DNA of 64,000 nucleotides from Diploptera punctata (GCA_030220185.1 JASPKZ010000423.1:806001-870000), one strand, 5' to 3'; positions 43,848 through 55,699 are shown, counted from the stretch's first letter. A program made the numbers and translations. The notes: generated by a model not told the origin, from the sequence alone.

Positions 43848-44432
43848 CCGTCAAAGACCAAGATTAACTTCTATATGAAAAAACATATTCTGTATTATGC
43901 TCTTATACATTTTGATTTTAGTTTCCTTTGTAATATTTTTGTTCCAAATTATTCCATGTAATTGCTTAGTTGCATTTTTTGCCATGCACTTTTAGTTTGT
44001 GCATATCTTTCAACGGTATCTCAACTTGTAATTATTGACCCAAGGTATTTAAAAATTTCACATGTTTTTGTTTTCCCTGTTTCGAGTATGAGGTCACCCA
44101 CATCCAATCCCAAACACATATATTCTGTTTTCTGTAAATTTATATTCAGTCCCCATTTTTTATATTCTTCCATTAGTATTTATCATATATTTCATATCAT
44201 CTTCATCCCCTGTAAAAATTATTTGGAAATCTGCAAACAATAATGAACGTAGTATTTTTCTCCTATAGGAATACCCATTTCAGAATATTTTTGTACCATA
44301 AATTAAGATCCTGATGTAAATAAATGTTAAATAGAATTGGTGATAAACTGCGTCCCTGCTTAAGGTCTTTATTCACTATGAATTCCTCTGTTAATTTATT
44401 CTGAATTTTTACTTTAGCTTCTATATTTTCAA
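43690..44432 (-). mobile_element. LINE-H fragment
   Basis: The plus strand contains ATTATTGACCCAAGGTATTT (LGSII-type phrase inverted), AGAATTGGTGATAAACTGCG and CTCCTATAGGAATACCC, matching inverted RT blocks. A (TA)n run at 43815-43845 splits it. No intact frame. Confidence 0.55.
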
Positions 44433-44434
44433 AC

Positions 44435-44935
44435 TAGCTGATACCCGGCGTGCGCTGCTACGCCTAAATTAATTAGGTAATTTTTAGTTTAGTTTAATAA
44501 GTGATAAGAATTTAATTATACATTTATATCGTATTTGTTTTTAGATAACACCATGCGTCTGAAAACGAAATAGACCAAACATGGCGGTTGCTAGAGTAAA
44601 TTGTTAATTTCCGATTTCAGGTAAACTTCTACTTCTAATGGTCGGATTTTACTGTTTTTTATAAAATATATATCAGCATTTCAATAGAATATACTGAGTT
44701 TCTTTGTGAAACGTAGAAAATTGCGACCGCTAGAGCGATTTTTAAATTTTCGTTTCCGGTGAATTCTTGTACTTAATGATTTTAGAGAATAGCAGATAGA
44801 AGTTAAACACTCGCCGTATCTACATACCTGTATGTACAAATTTCCATGAAGATCGGTAGAGAAGTTCGGATATTTTAAATTTTGTACAAACGAACATTTG
44901 CAGACTTATTTACATATATTTCTTTATTTCCAAAA
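44435..44935 (+). repeat. Dispersed repeat starting TACCCGGCGTGCGCTGCTA
   Basis: The opening GATACCCGGCGTGCGCTGCT resembles GATACTCGGCGGGCGCTGCT at 56779. Such phrases open abundant unclassified insect repeats. Two internal segments near 44560-44650 and 44700-44770 are similar to each other (ATGGCGGTTGCTAGAG against TGCGACCGCTAGAG). Class unknown. Confidence 0.55.
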
Positions 44936-44969
44936 ATTAATTGATTTTTTATTTTTATGATACATAACT

Positions 44970-45118
44970 ATGATACATAACGATGGAAGGATGGAGTGAA
45001 GAGAAGTATGGAAGCTAGAGATTTGAGGGAAGAAGATGCTTTAGACAGGAACCTCTGGCGAGAATTCACTTTGGGTTGAAGGAGAAACACTGTATTGTGG
45101 AATATTCGTAAGTAAAAA
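44970..45118 (+). mobile_element. LINE-E C-terminal remnant
   Basis: GATGGAGTGAAGAGAAGTAT, CAGGAACCTCTGGCG, and GGAGAAACACTGTATTGTGG match 55070-55190. Confidence 0.75.
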
Positions 45119-45124
45119 AAAAAT

Positions 45125-45775
45125 AGATAGCTTACTGGCACAATAGAACCCATAGATTAATGATCGCGTTGACATACACTCTCCATACATCCCTATCCCG
45201 AGCTAATGTTTTCCAGTGACCAACTGTAAAATCTAATTCTTTCAAATAAGTCTTAATGTTATTCTCCCATAGCATTCTTGGCATACCGACAGGGTGTTTT
45301 CTGTCTGGTTTTCCTAAGAGTTTCCATGCCCCTTTTTCAATACCCAATCGTGCCACATGCCCTGCCCATTGCAGTCTACGAATCTTAAATATTCTTATTA
45401 GATCTGATTACCTATGAAGGTCTTGTAGCTTATTGTTACGAAGACTTCTCTATTCACCTGTTCGTCTCTCTTTGGTCCAAAAATTTGAGTAAAAACTTTA
45501 TTCTCAAATACTTGTGATCTTCTCTCTTGTTTTTAAAGTAAGAGTCCATGATTTGCATCCATATAATATGACTGGGAGTATAATAATTTTCTATATTTTC
45601 AGTTTAACTTTTTTGAGAGAAGTTGGGACAAGAGTCCCTGTAATACATAATAATATGCATTTCCAAATTTAATCCCATGTTTAATTTATTTGTGCATCTC
45701 ATACAATTGAAATTATTGTTTCTAAGTATTTCAATTCAGCCTCAGTTATAGGACGTATAGTTTTAGTTTCCTTCT
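45125..45775 (-). mobile_element. LINE-A fragment
   Basis: Minus-strand LINE-A 3' end of about 650 bp. The frame at 45132-45356 has KLLGKPDRKHPVGMPRMLWE. Frameshifts follow, and the tail is short. Confidence 0.85.
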
Positions 45776-45779
45776 GAAG

Positions 45780-46955
45780 GAAACGCACTCTAAAAAATAT
45801 ATAAATCGACTGAAGCCATGTTAAAACTCACAAACGTCGGAAAAAGTTTAATGATTAATGGAGGATGTGTCTTCAAATGTTTAATGTATCTTCAAATTGT
45901 TAACAAATATCTGTTAAGAACATCTAGAACACCGAGATGCAAAACGTAACACTGAGCAACAAAAAATAAACTTTTTTTTTTGTCTCAGAAAGAAAATATG
46001 TAATTCTAATATTATTTTTTTCCTGAATTCAAATATGATATCAATTTTTTCTCCATCACGCAAGGTTTCCGAGAGACAGGCATTTATTACAATTCCAAAC
46101 ACTTTAATATTTTCTACATTCGTAACTACACAATATTAGAACATTCGGACTCACCTGGAAAGTAAGAAATGACGATTTTCTGCTATATGTCGCCTGTGGG
46201 TCATCCCTCTTGATGGTCCAACAATAATCGGTCAGCATATTTGGATTCCATTTGCCTTGCTGTCTTTCTCCTATAGCTGAAATATCCTGATGAATGTGTT
46301 CCCCGTTTTATTTAACAATGGGAAAATGGACGAAAAAACGTATGTTAAAAAATAATTATTTAAATTCATTAATTTAAATTGAAATAAAAAAAATTGTAGG
46401 TGATGGAGAAATTCCGAATACATATTTGAAAACACTATAAAGAACTGCATTAAGTACAACTATTGGTACTCATGAGACAAAAATCATGTTGACCAGTGTG
46501 ATCTGCTTTAAATCTAAGGACACGATACATTGTGGATGGATTCAAAATTAATCAAAAGTGAGTCGTGTCCTGTATTTAGATGATCAGAATCAGTTTAATG
46601 ATTATTTTCTATTCTGCACAAAGCGTAATTTGAGCGCAGGATAACATGCAAGGTGCATGAAAAAGCGATAAATCAGAGAGAAATTACTTACGAGTAAGAT
46701 TATGTCAGCACATTTTTTTTCTGATTTTAAATAGTTTCTTCGGTGAACTATTTTGAAGTTTAACATACCTGAAAAGGAGAGAACATTCAATTATTAGCCT
46801 ATACGTGTATTCTCAATATTTTAATTGTCATATTTATGCTACGAGAATATTTCCTGGCATTGCCCTAGTATTTATCCCAATATTCTATTAGACAGAAAGA
46901 ATAATGAATTTTACATATAACAAATTATAATATAAAATTATAATATTATGAACTC
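45780..46955. other. About 1.2 kb without a recognised feature
   Basis: AT-rich, with short frames only and no shared repeat found. Confidence 0.4.
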
Positions 46956-46960
46956 TGTAT

Positions 46961-47141
46961 GTAGTCTCCTCAACTATTGAAATAATTACAACATTGTAGG
47001 CCTTTCGGAATCCGTCCCATCCTCAGCAGAAGGTTGTTCCTTACTCTCCACTTAATAGCCAGTTGTGGATGGTAGCTGGAGAGTAACAATATTTTGCTGA
47101 GGACGAGGCTGATTATTTTAGCAACTGAGGAGTCTGTATAC
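46961..47141. repeat. Fold-back element, F1-like
   Basis: AGTCTCCTCAACTATTGAAA at the left pairs with TTTTAGCAACTGAGGAGTCT at the right. The middle contains GTAGGCCTTTCGGAATCCG as in 10700. Confidence 0.7.
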
Positions 47142-47228
47142 AACGTAAAAAAATTGCAATTTTATGTTATTATGTTTCATATACTCTTAACATTTAAACG
47201 AAATTTTAACATGAAGTTTATTTTTACT

Positions 47229-47555
47229 TGGGGCACGCCATAGCGTAATGGTTAAGGCACTGCTCAACAAGCCGGAAGGTCGAGGGTTCAAGCCCCGGTG
47301 GTGTCAGGATTTTTAAACTGACTCAAACTTTCTGGCGGCACTATGGCCCTGGGGTCGACTCAGTCTCTAACGGAAATGAGTACCAGACGCTTGTTCTGGG
47401 GGTAAAGGCGGCCGTCACGCAGGGCTCACAACCCGATTGACATCAAGTGTCGATTGTCCAGAAAAAGTGCCGATTGTCCAGAAAAAGTGGGAGCCTTAAC
47501 CTCCTGTTACCCCAATGGCCTCCTGAGGCCTGTAGTGGGATTACTTTACTTATTT
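47229..47555 (+). repeat. SINE S3, full length
   Basis: Head GGCACGCCATAGCGTAATGG, B-box GGGTTCAAGCCCC, body GGCCCTGGGGTCGACTCAGT, end GTGGGATTACTTTACTT. It contains a 23 bp tandem duplication (CGATTGTCCAGAAAAAGTG at 47451 and 47472). Confidence 0.88.
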
Positions 47556-47876
47556 AATTTATTTTTATTTACAGTATAAAAATCGAAACAATTACAGGTA
47601 GGCCTACTGTACTTAAAAGTATAAGTAAACTATACAGATTATGAACTAAAAGAGTTTATAAATACAGTACAAAGGTCGGAACTCCTTAATACAAGAGATT
47701 ACGGATTGCCGGATATTAGCTTCCTTTAAAATATCTTCATTTTGTAATGGGTCTTTCAGCAAATTAATTGGAGGTGACTGATTTTTCGATTCTCAAATGT
47801 ATTGACTTGATTAATTTTACCTTTATTTTATCCTTCTTCATTTCCGTCATAGTTTAATCTCTCACCTTACAGATAA

Positions 47877-48110
47877 TTTACATATTCCACACTATTAGGC
47901 CTTATAATGCCAAGACATGTCGGGAGAGGGATTTTAAACTTTCGATCACACACAATTTTCTGATTTCACAAGCGTATGAAAGGCATCCCCGAATAAGTGA
48001 CAAGCTCAATCAAAGGCCTCCTCAGATAACACAACTTCACGACGATACGCATAATTCATTCTCACATTCATACCAAACATGGCGAATATGATAATGATCC
48101 TTATAATGGC
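47877..48110 (+). repeat. Unclassified repeat R2 copy
   Basis: Matches 22818-23068 through CGGGAGAGGGATTTTAAACT and ACCAAACATGGCGAATATGA. Confidence 0.65.
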
Positions 48111-48111
48111 C

Positions 48112-48222
48112 TTAAAGTTTCGTAACACGTGTTTTAAAGGCGAGGAAAAACCCCTGAAAAACAATCACCTACAAAACCTGGCCCGACCGGGGATCGAATC
48201 TGGCCCCCCTGAGAACGAGCCC
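48112..48222 (-). repeat. SINE S1 (minus) fragment
   Basis: GGCGAGGAAAAACCCCTGAAAA and CCCGACCGGGGATCGAATC are the inverted S1 body and B-box. The head is lost. Confidence 0.7.
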
Positions 48223-48249
48223 CCCCCTTCCCGAGAAAGCAAAGGACTA

Positions 48250-48369
48250 ATTTTATTTTAATTTATATAAATAGTTATTTACAATAATTTTTCTGTTTCA
48301 TGTTTTATATATAATATGTTTCAATTGTTGAGTGGAAGAAAAGGTCTTATGGCTTTGACTATGTCAGTA

Positions 48370-48448
<79 letters not shown>
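48250..48448 (+). mobile_element. LINE-J 3' end with (ATT)n tail
   Basis: GTTGAGTGGAAGAAAAGGTC and TTATGGCTTTGACT match the J end; (ATT)n lies at 48374-48446. Confidence 0.7.
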
Positions 48449-48454
48449 TTTACT

Positions 48455-48695
48455 AAGAAATGTATTACAGACAATTGAAGAGAGAAGATTAAGATGGTAT
48501 AGACATCTCAAGAGGATGACAATTGATAGCATCCCTAAGAAGATCTTAAAGTGAAAAATAGATAGGAAAAGTAGAAAGGAAAGACCTAAAGAAGGTTGGA
48601 TGGACGGTGTGAGAAGCATGAGTGAACTGGGACTTACAGGTGAGGGTGTTCAGAATCGGTACAACTGGAGAAGACGCATTTCTTGAGGGTGACTG
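48455..48695 (+). mobile_element. LINE-E-like C-terminal remnant
   Basis: Broken frame encoding RLRWYRHLKRM, then ERPKEGWMDGVRSM, the usual LINE C-terminal order. Confidence 0.65.
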
Positions 48696-48904
48696 AAAAT
48701 CACAGTATTGTAGTTAAATTCCGAAATTAACAAAAAAATAACTAAAAGCTTCATTACAACGAACTCTTTTAGTTTCACTTCCAGAAGCAAGAATAAATTC
48801 TTGAATGAACTTATTCTTGAACTAGTCGTCTATGGAAAATCATTTTAGGCTTAGCATTAGAAGGATCTACTGTGGTCACCCATCTAATCACAATATACGA
48901 GTGT

Positions 48905-49085
48905 TATCATCGGAATAATCATGTACGTCGTATGCAAGACACAAGAGTAGTCAAGATTGCTAGGGATGCATTAGCTTCGGAGTGAAGGAGACACGGAAAA
49001 CCTAAAAAAAAAAGATGGAAGGACGAGATAAACTAGAGGCGACTTATTATTGAAGAACAGACAAGCAGCCAATATTGGAATCAAG
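48905..49085 (+). mobile_element. LINE C-terminal remnant
   Basis: CGTCGTATGCAAGACACAAG and CGGAAAACCTAAAAAAAAAA read as RRMQDTR and GKPKKKRWKDEI in one frame with an internal stop. Confidence 0.5.
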
Positions 49086-49399
49086 AAGGAAATGATCGAA
49101 AAAATGAAAACGGTTCACTTATAAAATTTCTAGAACGTTTCTACAGAATTATATTCATTCAATTTGACTAAACTCTACCGGGACTATAGTGTATCAGCTT
49201 GGCGGCCCCGAAAATTATATCAACATCATGAACTTATTTGGGTTTAGGATGTTTGAGCTGTTCTTATGAAAATCAAGACGCGGTTGGTCAGTCAATCTTC
49301 ATTTTGATCTTCCTCAATCTGGAAGTCATTTAGGTTGATACTACAATGTTAATTTAAGAAAGAGAAATGGGTTCATTCTTTGGACATGTTGTAACCAAT

Positions 49400-49841
49400 T
49401 ACTTTGACTATGTAACTCATGCCCTAAATGATAGTCAATGACCAATCACATTTTAATGAATTTTGTTTTACGACCAATGATAGCCGTGATTCACCTCGTT
49501 CTTTATCGATTTATCTTTATCAGCTCCTGCTTTTGTAATAGAGAAAGCTCCTCTTTTTTAATATTCTAAATAGGTCACAGCATTATTTCTCTCTAACAAA
49601 TACATTGAAAATAGCAAATAATGAACAGATTCCATGATCTTCCTGAGTTGTTTACTAAAAAGTAAATTAATAACCACTAATGTTGATTATAATATACAGT
49701 TTGATGTGTTTTATCATTTCTCCACTAGGGTGCATTCCTACTGTATTGCGATTCTATTTGGCAATAAATAATATGATCAAGTTGCAGTGAATATACATAA
49801 TCTCACATTTTATGATTCGTTTTCAAACATCGCCTTATACA

Positions 49842-49878
<37 letters not shown>

Positions 49879-50010
49879 GGCCTATTTTTTATTACCGGTA
49901 TCTATATTTAAATAATGATTTTTGTGTAAACAGCTTAATTTTATTCGTTACATAGTTCTAACAAATGCCACTCTTCATTTCCAATTCTCTACGTAAATTA
50001 ACGAGTCACG
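49400..50010 (-). repeat. Unclassified repeat R3, uninterrupted copy
   Basis: Reverse complement of 6140-6840 without the Penelope-type insertion. A (TA)n run at 49848-49876 has expanded inside it. Confidence 0.65.
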
Positions 50011-50245
50011 AATTGACGAATTTATCAATGATAAGGAAGTCACTCGTGACATTACTAAAGATAATTATGAATTTCTTCAACTATATTTTGAACTTTAAAT
50101 TTATCGCGTATATCTGTATTTCTTTGCTTGTCCATTTTTGTCAAACCTAGTAGTGTATCGCTTGCAATTCTGATTTGATTTTAGGATTAAGTATCCAATT
50201 TTCTCTGTTATATTTCAGTTCTGCGAAAATGATACGTTACATAAC

Positions 50246-50787
50246 TTACTTACTTACTTACTCACTGGCACTATCGAACCCGTAGGCTCATGGTCGCGCG
50301 GACATAAGCTCTCCATACATCCCTATCCTGAGCTAATGCTTTCCAATCATTCCCTGTATAATCTACTTCCCTCAAATCATAGTTAATGTTGTTCTCCCAT
50401 TTCATTCTTGGTCTACCAACTGGGCGTTTTCCCTCTGGCTTTCCTACAAGAAGCTTCCATGCACTTCTTTCATTCCCCATTCGTGCAACATGTCCTGCCC
50501 ATCGCAGTCTACGAGACTTAACTGTTCTTATTATATCTGGCTTCCTATAAAGACCATGTAGTTCATTGTTTTGTAGTCTTCTCCATTCACCTGCCTGTTC
50601 ATCTCTCTTTGGTCCAAAAATTTTCCTAAGAACTTTATTCTCAAATACTCGTAATCTCCTTTCCTCCCTTAAAGTAAGAGTCAATGTTTCGCACCCATAC
50701 AATATAACTGGTAGAATAATAGTTTTATATATTTTCAGCTTAACGTTTTTTGAAAGGAGTTGGGACATCAAGAGTCTCTGCAATGCA
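50246..50787 (-). mobile_element. LINE-A, young 5'-truncated copy with TSD
   Basis: An uninterrupted frame (50271-50786) is almost identical to the C-terminal part of the RT frame at 24-26 kb, with QRLLMSQLLSKNVKLKIYK at its start. The (CTTA)n tail is at 50246-50262. GATACGTTACATAAC (50231-50245) and GATACGTTAGATAAC (50788-50802) form a 15 bp target-site duplication with one mismatch. Confidence 0.95.
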
Positions 50788-51087
50788 GATACGTTAGATA
50801 ACAATCTCGTTAATTTGGACATTTAATGAATGATATCAGTCCTTTTCATTCCCTCACCTCCTAAGAATTATAGGGGTAAACACAGTTTAAATATCAGAGA
50901 GGCTGTCTCAAAACAGTTTAGTGAACACGAATAATATGGATTCAACACCAATATCTGTCGTTCGTGTTCAAATGTCACGCTTATCGATTTCGTAAGACCA
51001 ATATTTTTTTTAATAGTTCATATATAGACCTATATATCGAGTTTTATTATTATTAATCCAGGCGTTTCGGAGCAGTATCAACGTTTA

Positions 51088-51545
51088 TCTAACTAATTAA
51101 CTCACTGGCACCATCGAAACTGTTGGTTAATGGCCGCGCGGACATAAGAAGTCAATACTTAGGCCTACCTATCATGGACTAATTTTTTTCCAATCGTACC
51201 CTGAACTTCTCTCAAATAATGGTTAATATAATTCTCCTACCTCAATTTGCTCTTCTAGTTAGCGATTTCTCTCTGGTTTTCCTACAACGAGTTTCTATGA
51301 ACTCTTTCACCCATTCGTGCCACATATTCTGTCCAACGCAGTCTATAAGGCTTTACTCGTCTTATCATATCTGGTTTCCCATAAAGATCATGTAGCTCAC
51401 AGTTATGTGATCTTCTCAGTTTTCTGTTGTTCATCTCTCTTTGATCCAAATATTTTCCTAAGAACTTTATTCTCAAATACTCGTATTCTTTTCTTCTCTT
51501 TTAAATTGAATCCATGTATCCCGTCCAACTAATGTAAGCTGTAGA
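51088..51545 (-). mobile_element. LINE-A fragment
   Basis: Minus-strand copy with NCELHDLYGKPDMIRRVK in a broken frame (51282-51476) and an (AACT)n-like tail. Followed by a (TA)n run at 51555-51600. Confidence 0.82.
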
Positions 51546-51551
51546 ATAAAT

Positions 51552-51602
<51 letters not shown>

Positions 51603-51624
51603 TGTGAGACTTTCGAGAAAGATC

Positions 51625-51830
51625 ATTTTACGTGGTGAGTTTCCAGCCCGACCCAAACTTCCAAACTGGAGGACCGGTGGTTTTCTGTTGGGTCTTTTCC
51701 CTTAGAAGGTTGCCTTCTTCTCGGCTGACGAGAGTCCTCTTCCCGGATTTATTTTCGGAGTTTTTCCTTCTCATACACCATTACCAATACTCACACTTGG
51801 GGTGAAGTGTGTTGGGGCTTTTTATCGACA
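51625..51830 (+). repeat. Unclassified repeat R1
   Basis: GGAGGACCGGTGGTTTTCTG, GCTGACGAGAGTCCTCTTCC and ACCAATACTCACAC are shared, in order, with 59200-59400. Then 52025-52090 resembles a LINE-B end (GGCAATGACCTAATCCG) and a (TA)n run follows at 52085-52122. Confidence 0.7.
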
Positions 51831-52084
51831 CGTCATGTCTAGATCCGCCGTATTCAGTTAAAGCACGGCCACCTCTTGCAAGATGTGGTTCTTCACCAAG
51901 TATGGACGGTTTTGGTTATAGCTTCATCAAAGATAAAGGTCTTGCATATTTCCTCCACTTAATCCTAGGTTGGCGAGGGCAAGTCTTGGGTCCACTCCTA
52001 ACAAAGGTGCTACCTCTAGCGCTGGGCTGAACATATGTGAGATCGGAACAGGCAATGACCTAATCCGTGAAGTTGATGAAGATG

Positions 52085-52126
<42 letters not shown>

Positions 52127-52602
52127 CATAATTAGGTTAGCCTTACTTAGAGGAGTTGAATTAAAATATCGTCTGATTTAAACACACACCCTCTATTTTT
52201 TCCCATTTTGGCTCATCCATTAGTGTATCAAATTTAAATACAATAAATTCATATTAATCCTTTACGCACTGGACCTAGGTTTACCGATATTTAAAAAAAA
52301 AACTTACAGCAAGAGCATTTTTTAAATTTTTTGTTGTCTTAAACAAGATAAATAAATCAGTAAATATCTTCAAATACAGCCTTTTAATTAAATTAACTGT
52401 TAACTTAATAAATCATTACTATTTTATCGCTATTTTCGCGCCTGTTGTAGTTCAACGCTTCACGGGTTCCTCTTCTTAAATTTCAACAAAATGGACATTA
52501 AGTTACTTCTTACAACCGCAGAAAAGATAGAGAGTATACCAAATAAAGTACGAAATATAGAAAATAGACCACACTTAGGCTATATAGGCCTATAGTCTAT
52601 AT

Positions 52603-52889
52603 ATGGGGATATGCCATAGCTGTTTGAGGCAATCAGTTACAAACTGGAAGGTGGAGACTAAGAGTCCCGGTGGAGTCAGGGTTTTTAAGCTGACCCAAAC
52701 CTTCTGGTTGCACCATGACCCTAGAGTCGACTCAGTAAATTAGTACTAGTCGCTTATTCTGGGGGTAAAGGCGGCCGAAAAACAGGGCTGACAACGCGGC
52801 TGCCATCAAGTGTCGATTCTATAGAAAAATTGGGTACCCTAACCTCTTACTACCCAAAGAGTATAATATGGCCTGAAGTGGGATCACTT

Positions 52890-52893
<4 letters not shown>
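52603..52893 (+). repeat. SINE S3 copy, decayed head
   Basis: ATATGCCATAGCTGTTTGAG head and the body CTTATTCTGGGGGTAAAGGC, ending GTGGGATCACTTTACC. Confidence 0.8.
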
Positions 52894-52894
<1 letters not shown>

Positions 52895-52979
<85 letters not shown>

Positions 52980-53022
52980 CACATACACACACGAACACCA
53001 CATACACATACACAAACGAACT

Positions 53023-53095
<73 letters not shown>
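52895..53095. repeat. (TA)n(CA)n(TA)n composite microsatellite
   Basis: About 200 bp: TA run, CA run with a few interruptions, TA run. Confidence 0.97.
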
Positions 53096-53097
<2 letters not shown>

Positions 53098-53164
53098 AAT
53101 CCGCTGAACCATTAAAACGCGATTAACAAATATGAAATCATCTAAACATCCGAACATTCAAATT

Positions 53165-53430
53165 TATATTTTTATATACAGATTTTTAATGTTTGCACAT
53201 CTTTCTGTGCCCAAAGTTTTATTTTTCTTCTCCACTCGTCTCTATCGATCCACTTCATGTCGCAGTCCTCTTGTTCTCATTCCAGTTCTTATTTCTTGTG
53301 TCCACAAGTTTCGAGGTCTTCCTTTCCTTCTTCTCCCAATTGGATACCATTCCAATGTTTTCCTGGGTAACATTTCTTCTTGCATTCGTCGCACGTGCCT
53401 ATACCAATTCAATTGCTAATATCTTATAAT
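53165..53430 (-). mobile_element. LINE-D C-terminal fragment
   Basis: Inverted LINE C-terminal sequence with GGTCTTCCTTTCC (GRPR-type). Very similar to 53990-54245. Confidence 0.78.
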
Positions 53431-53919
53431 ATATAATCTACTATTAATTATTATCTAATAGGCTATTGAATTTTTCTCGTATGACAGTATTTCTTATATT
53501 TTCTAAAAAAATAGTATTAATATTTTATTAAGACAATCTTTACATTGATGTAGGCTATATTTATATCAGAACGGAATAAATATATCATAAAACAATTCTA
53601 CTGGTCAGAATTCTCTTTTTTTGTTTTTTACAATGTACAATCAATACAAATGTGAATTTGACAGGAGCACGGTAATTGGAGCTAGAAAGAAGTACTTGTA
53701 TCAATAATGTGAGCACAAATTACACTTTCACACACTTGGGCACGAAAAATGCTCGTGATTTATTAGAATTGAACTAATATTGTTCTAACACACTCTCATA
53801 CTAGTATGTCAATTTTATATATATGACGTGATATTCATAAATTAAGAGGTTTTGCAATTTCTGACTTTACAATCGGTTCATCATCGGGTTTCTCGAATTT
53901 TATAACAGCACATGCATGG

Positions 53920-53920
<1 letters not shown>

Positions 53921-53971
<51 letters not shown>
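53921..53971. repeat. (AAT)n microsatellite
   Basis: Direct left border of the second LINE-D copy and probably its tail. Confidence 0.95.
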
Positions 53972-53973
<2 letters not shown>

Positions 53974-53974
53974 T

Positions 53975-54245
53975 CTATTTATTGATATACAGAATTTTAA
54001 TGTTTACAAATCTTTCTGTGCCTAACGTTTTATTTTTCATCTCCACTCGTCTCTCTCCATCCAATCCATGTCCTACAGTCCCCTTGCTCTCATTCCAGTC
54101 CTTATTTCCTGCATCCACCAGTTTCGAGGTCTTCCTCTCCTCCTTCTTCCAGATGGACACCATTCCAATGTTTTACTGGGTAATCTTTCTTCTTGAATTC
54201 GTCGTACGTGCCCATACCAATTTATTTGCTTATACCGTATATAAG
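53975..54245 (-). mobile_element. LINE-D C-terminal fragment, second copy
   Basis: A minus-strand frame carries WYGHVRRIQEERLPSKTLEW, then RRRRGRPRNWWMQEI. The second copy lies about 800 bp from the first in the same orientation. Confidence 0.82.
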
Positions 54246-54261
54246 CTACTATTGAATAACC

Positions 54262-54262
<1 letters not shown>

Positions 54263-54308
<46 letters not shown>

Positions 54309-54338
54309 CATAACAATAATAATAATAATAACCATAAC

Positions 54339-54376
<38 letters not shown>
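54263..54376. repeat. (AAT)n microsatellite with ACC interruptions
   Basis: Three AAT blocks separated by CCATAAC-type interruptions. Confidence 0.95.
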
Positions 54377-54574
54377 ATTGAAAATATATGGGAATTCAAA
54401 TAACAGATAATTATTATCTCCACCATTTCCTATCCGCAGATTATCATGTGGTGAACCGGATGACGGATGACGGATCTAAGTTAAGTAAATTAGAGATAGA
54501 ATACAAAAAATGGGAATTAGTGACAAATTATAATAAAACATAATATATTTCATTGCATACAACAGTGAATTTAA

Positions 54575-55197
54575 AATGAAATTCAGGAAGAATACGTAAT
54601 GTTAAAAATATTAAATATTTAGGATCTATTTTTGATAAAAATGTGAATACAACTACAGAAATTGAAAGAAGAACAACTGATAGAAGAAGAAACCATTGGT
54701 ATGTTGAACTCATTGTTTTTTAATATATAACAAACATAAGGAAGAAAACTACATTTCAAGTTCTGTTACAAAGCATTTTATTATATGAGTCCGAAACCTG
54801 GACAGTAAGTAGAAAACAAGCCAACAAGCTGTTAGCAATATAAATTGATTTTTAGAGGTGATCGACAAGAATTTCAAGAAGTGAAAACGAAAAAGCACAA
54901 TAAAGAAAGTTATGCAAGGTGAAAAAAAAATTAAAAAAACATAGAAGAAAAACGTTCGAAATGGTATGTACATCTCATAAGAATGGAAGAAGTCAAAATA
55001 CCAAAGAAGATCCTTCATTGGAAAGATAATGAAAGAAGTGGAAGAGGCAGACTTACAGAACATTGGATAGATGGTGTGAGGAGAAGTATGGAAGATAGAG
55101 ATTTAAAGGATGGAGATATATTAGACAGAAACCTCTTGGCTAGAAATCACTTTGGGTTCAAGGAGAAACACTGTATTTTGGAATTTTCCTAATAGAA
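54575..55197 (+). mobile_element. LINE-E fragment
   Basis: Decayed frame with NIKYLGSIFDKN, LLYESETWTV, WYVHLIRMEE, and a final frame (54983-55192) with RSGRGRLTEHWIDGVRRS and FKEKHCILEF. It is the most complete E copy. Confidence 0.8.
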
Positions 55198-55289
55198 AAA
55201 TAACAGTAAATCTTATTTTCCAATCATTTTGGATGCCTTCCACAATTAAAATTGTGTGTGTGCTGTAATGGTACCCACTTCATTTTATG

Positions 55290-55425
55290 TGCCTCGAGTT
55301 CCGCGCTGGACTGATAGATGTCATTAATGTGTAATTTTCAATTTACGCGCCACTTCAGCAGACCACTTTACGTAGATGATGCAGTCTTGTATTATGCAAA
55401 GAAAGTAGTGTAGGATGAAGGTATT
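55290..55425 (+). repeat. Repeat R4 partial copy
   Basis: Matches 3820-3930 through CGAGTTCCGCGCTGGACTG and CCACTTTACGTAGATGAT. Confidence 0.5.
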
Positions 55426-55442
55426 GTGGCGTTTAAAAAACA

Positions 55443-55580
55443 AAACCACGGTCTGCCTACCATTTGTGGGGGTTACGAAACCCAAACCACGCTCTCTTAC
55501 CATTTGTGGGTAAGTAAACCACACTACTGCTATCATTTGTGGCTCTTTTTGAAAACCACGCAGACTGCTACCTTTAATCC
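55443..55580. repeat. Four-copy hairpin minisatellite
   Basis: AAACCAC starts at 55443, 55483, 55515 and 55553. The first three units end ACCATTTGTGG or ATCATTTGTGG; the fourth lacks this end. CCAC and GTGG in each full unit can pair, making small hairpins. Spacing is 32 to 40 bp. Confidence 0.8.
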
Positions 55581-55699
55581 GGGATCGGGTTTTGTAATTG
55601 CTGTTTCTATTAATGTGGATCTGATTTCCAAAGAGGATATCTATCAAGAAATGGCTTACCTTGGGCCCATAGAAGGTAGCCGTTGATTCTTCTTTCTTT

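Noticed and set aside
52830..53157. Thr-His and Cys-Val repeat proteins
   Set aside because: Frames through (CA)n and (TA)n microsatellites.
54073..54426. Tyr-rich protein
   Set aside because: N-terminal part is the (AAT)n run; the rest is the LINE-D end.
55443..55580. CRISPR-like array
   Set aside because: Only four imperfect units with variable spacing, in animal DNA.
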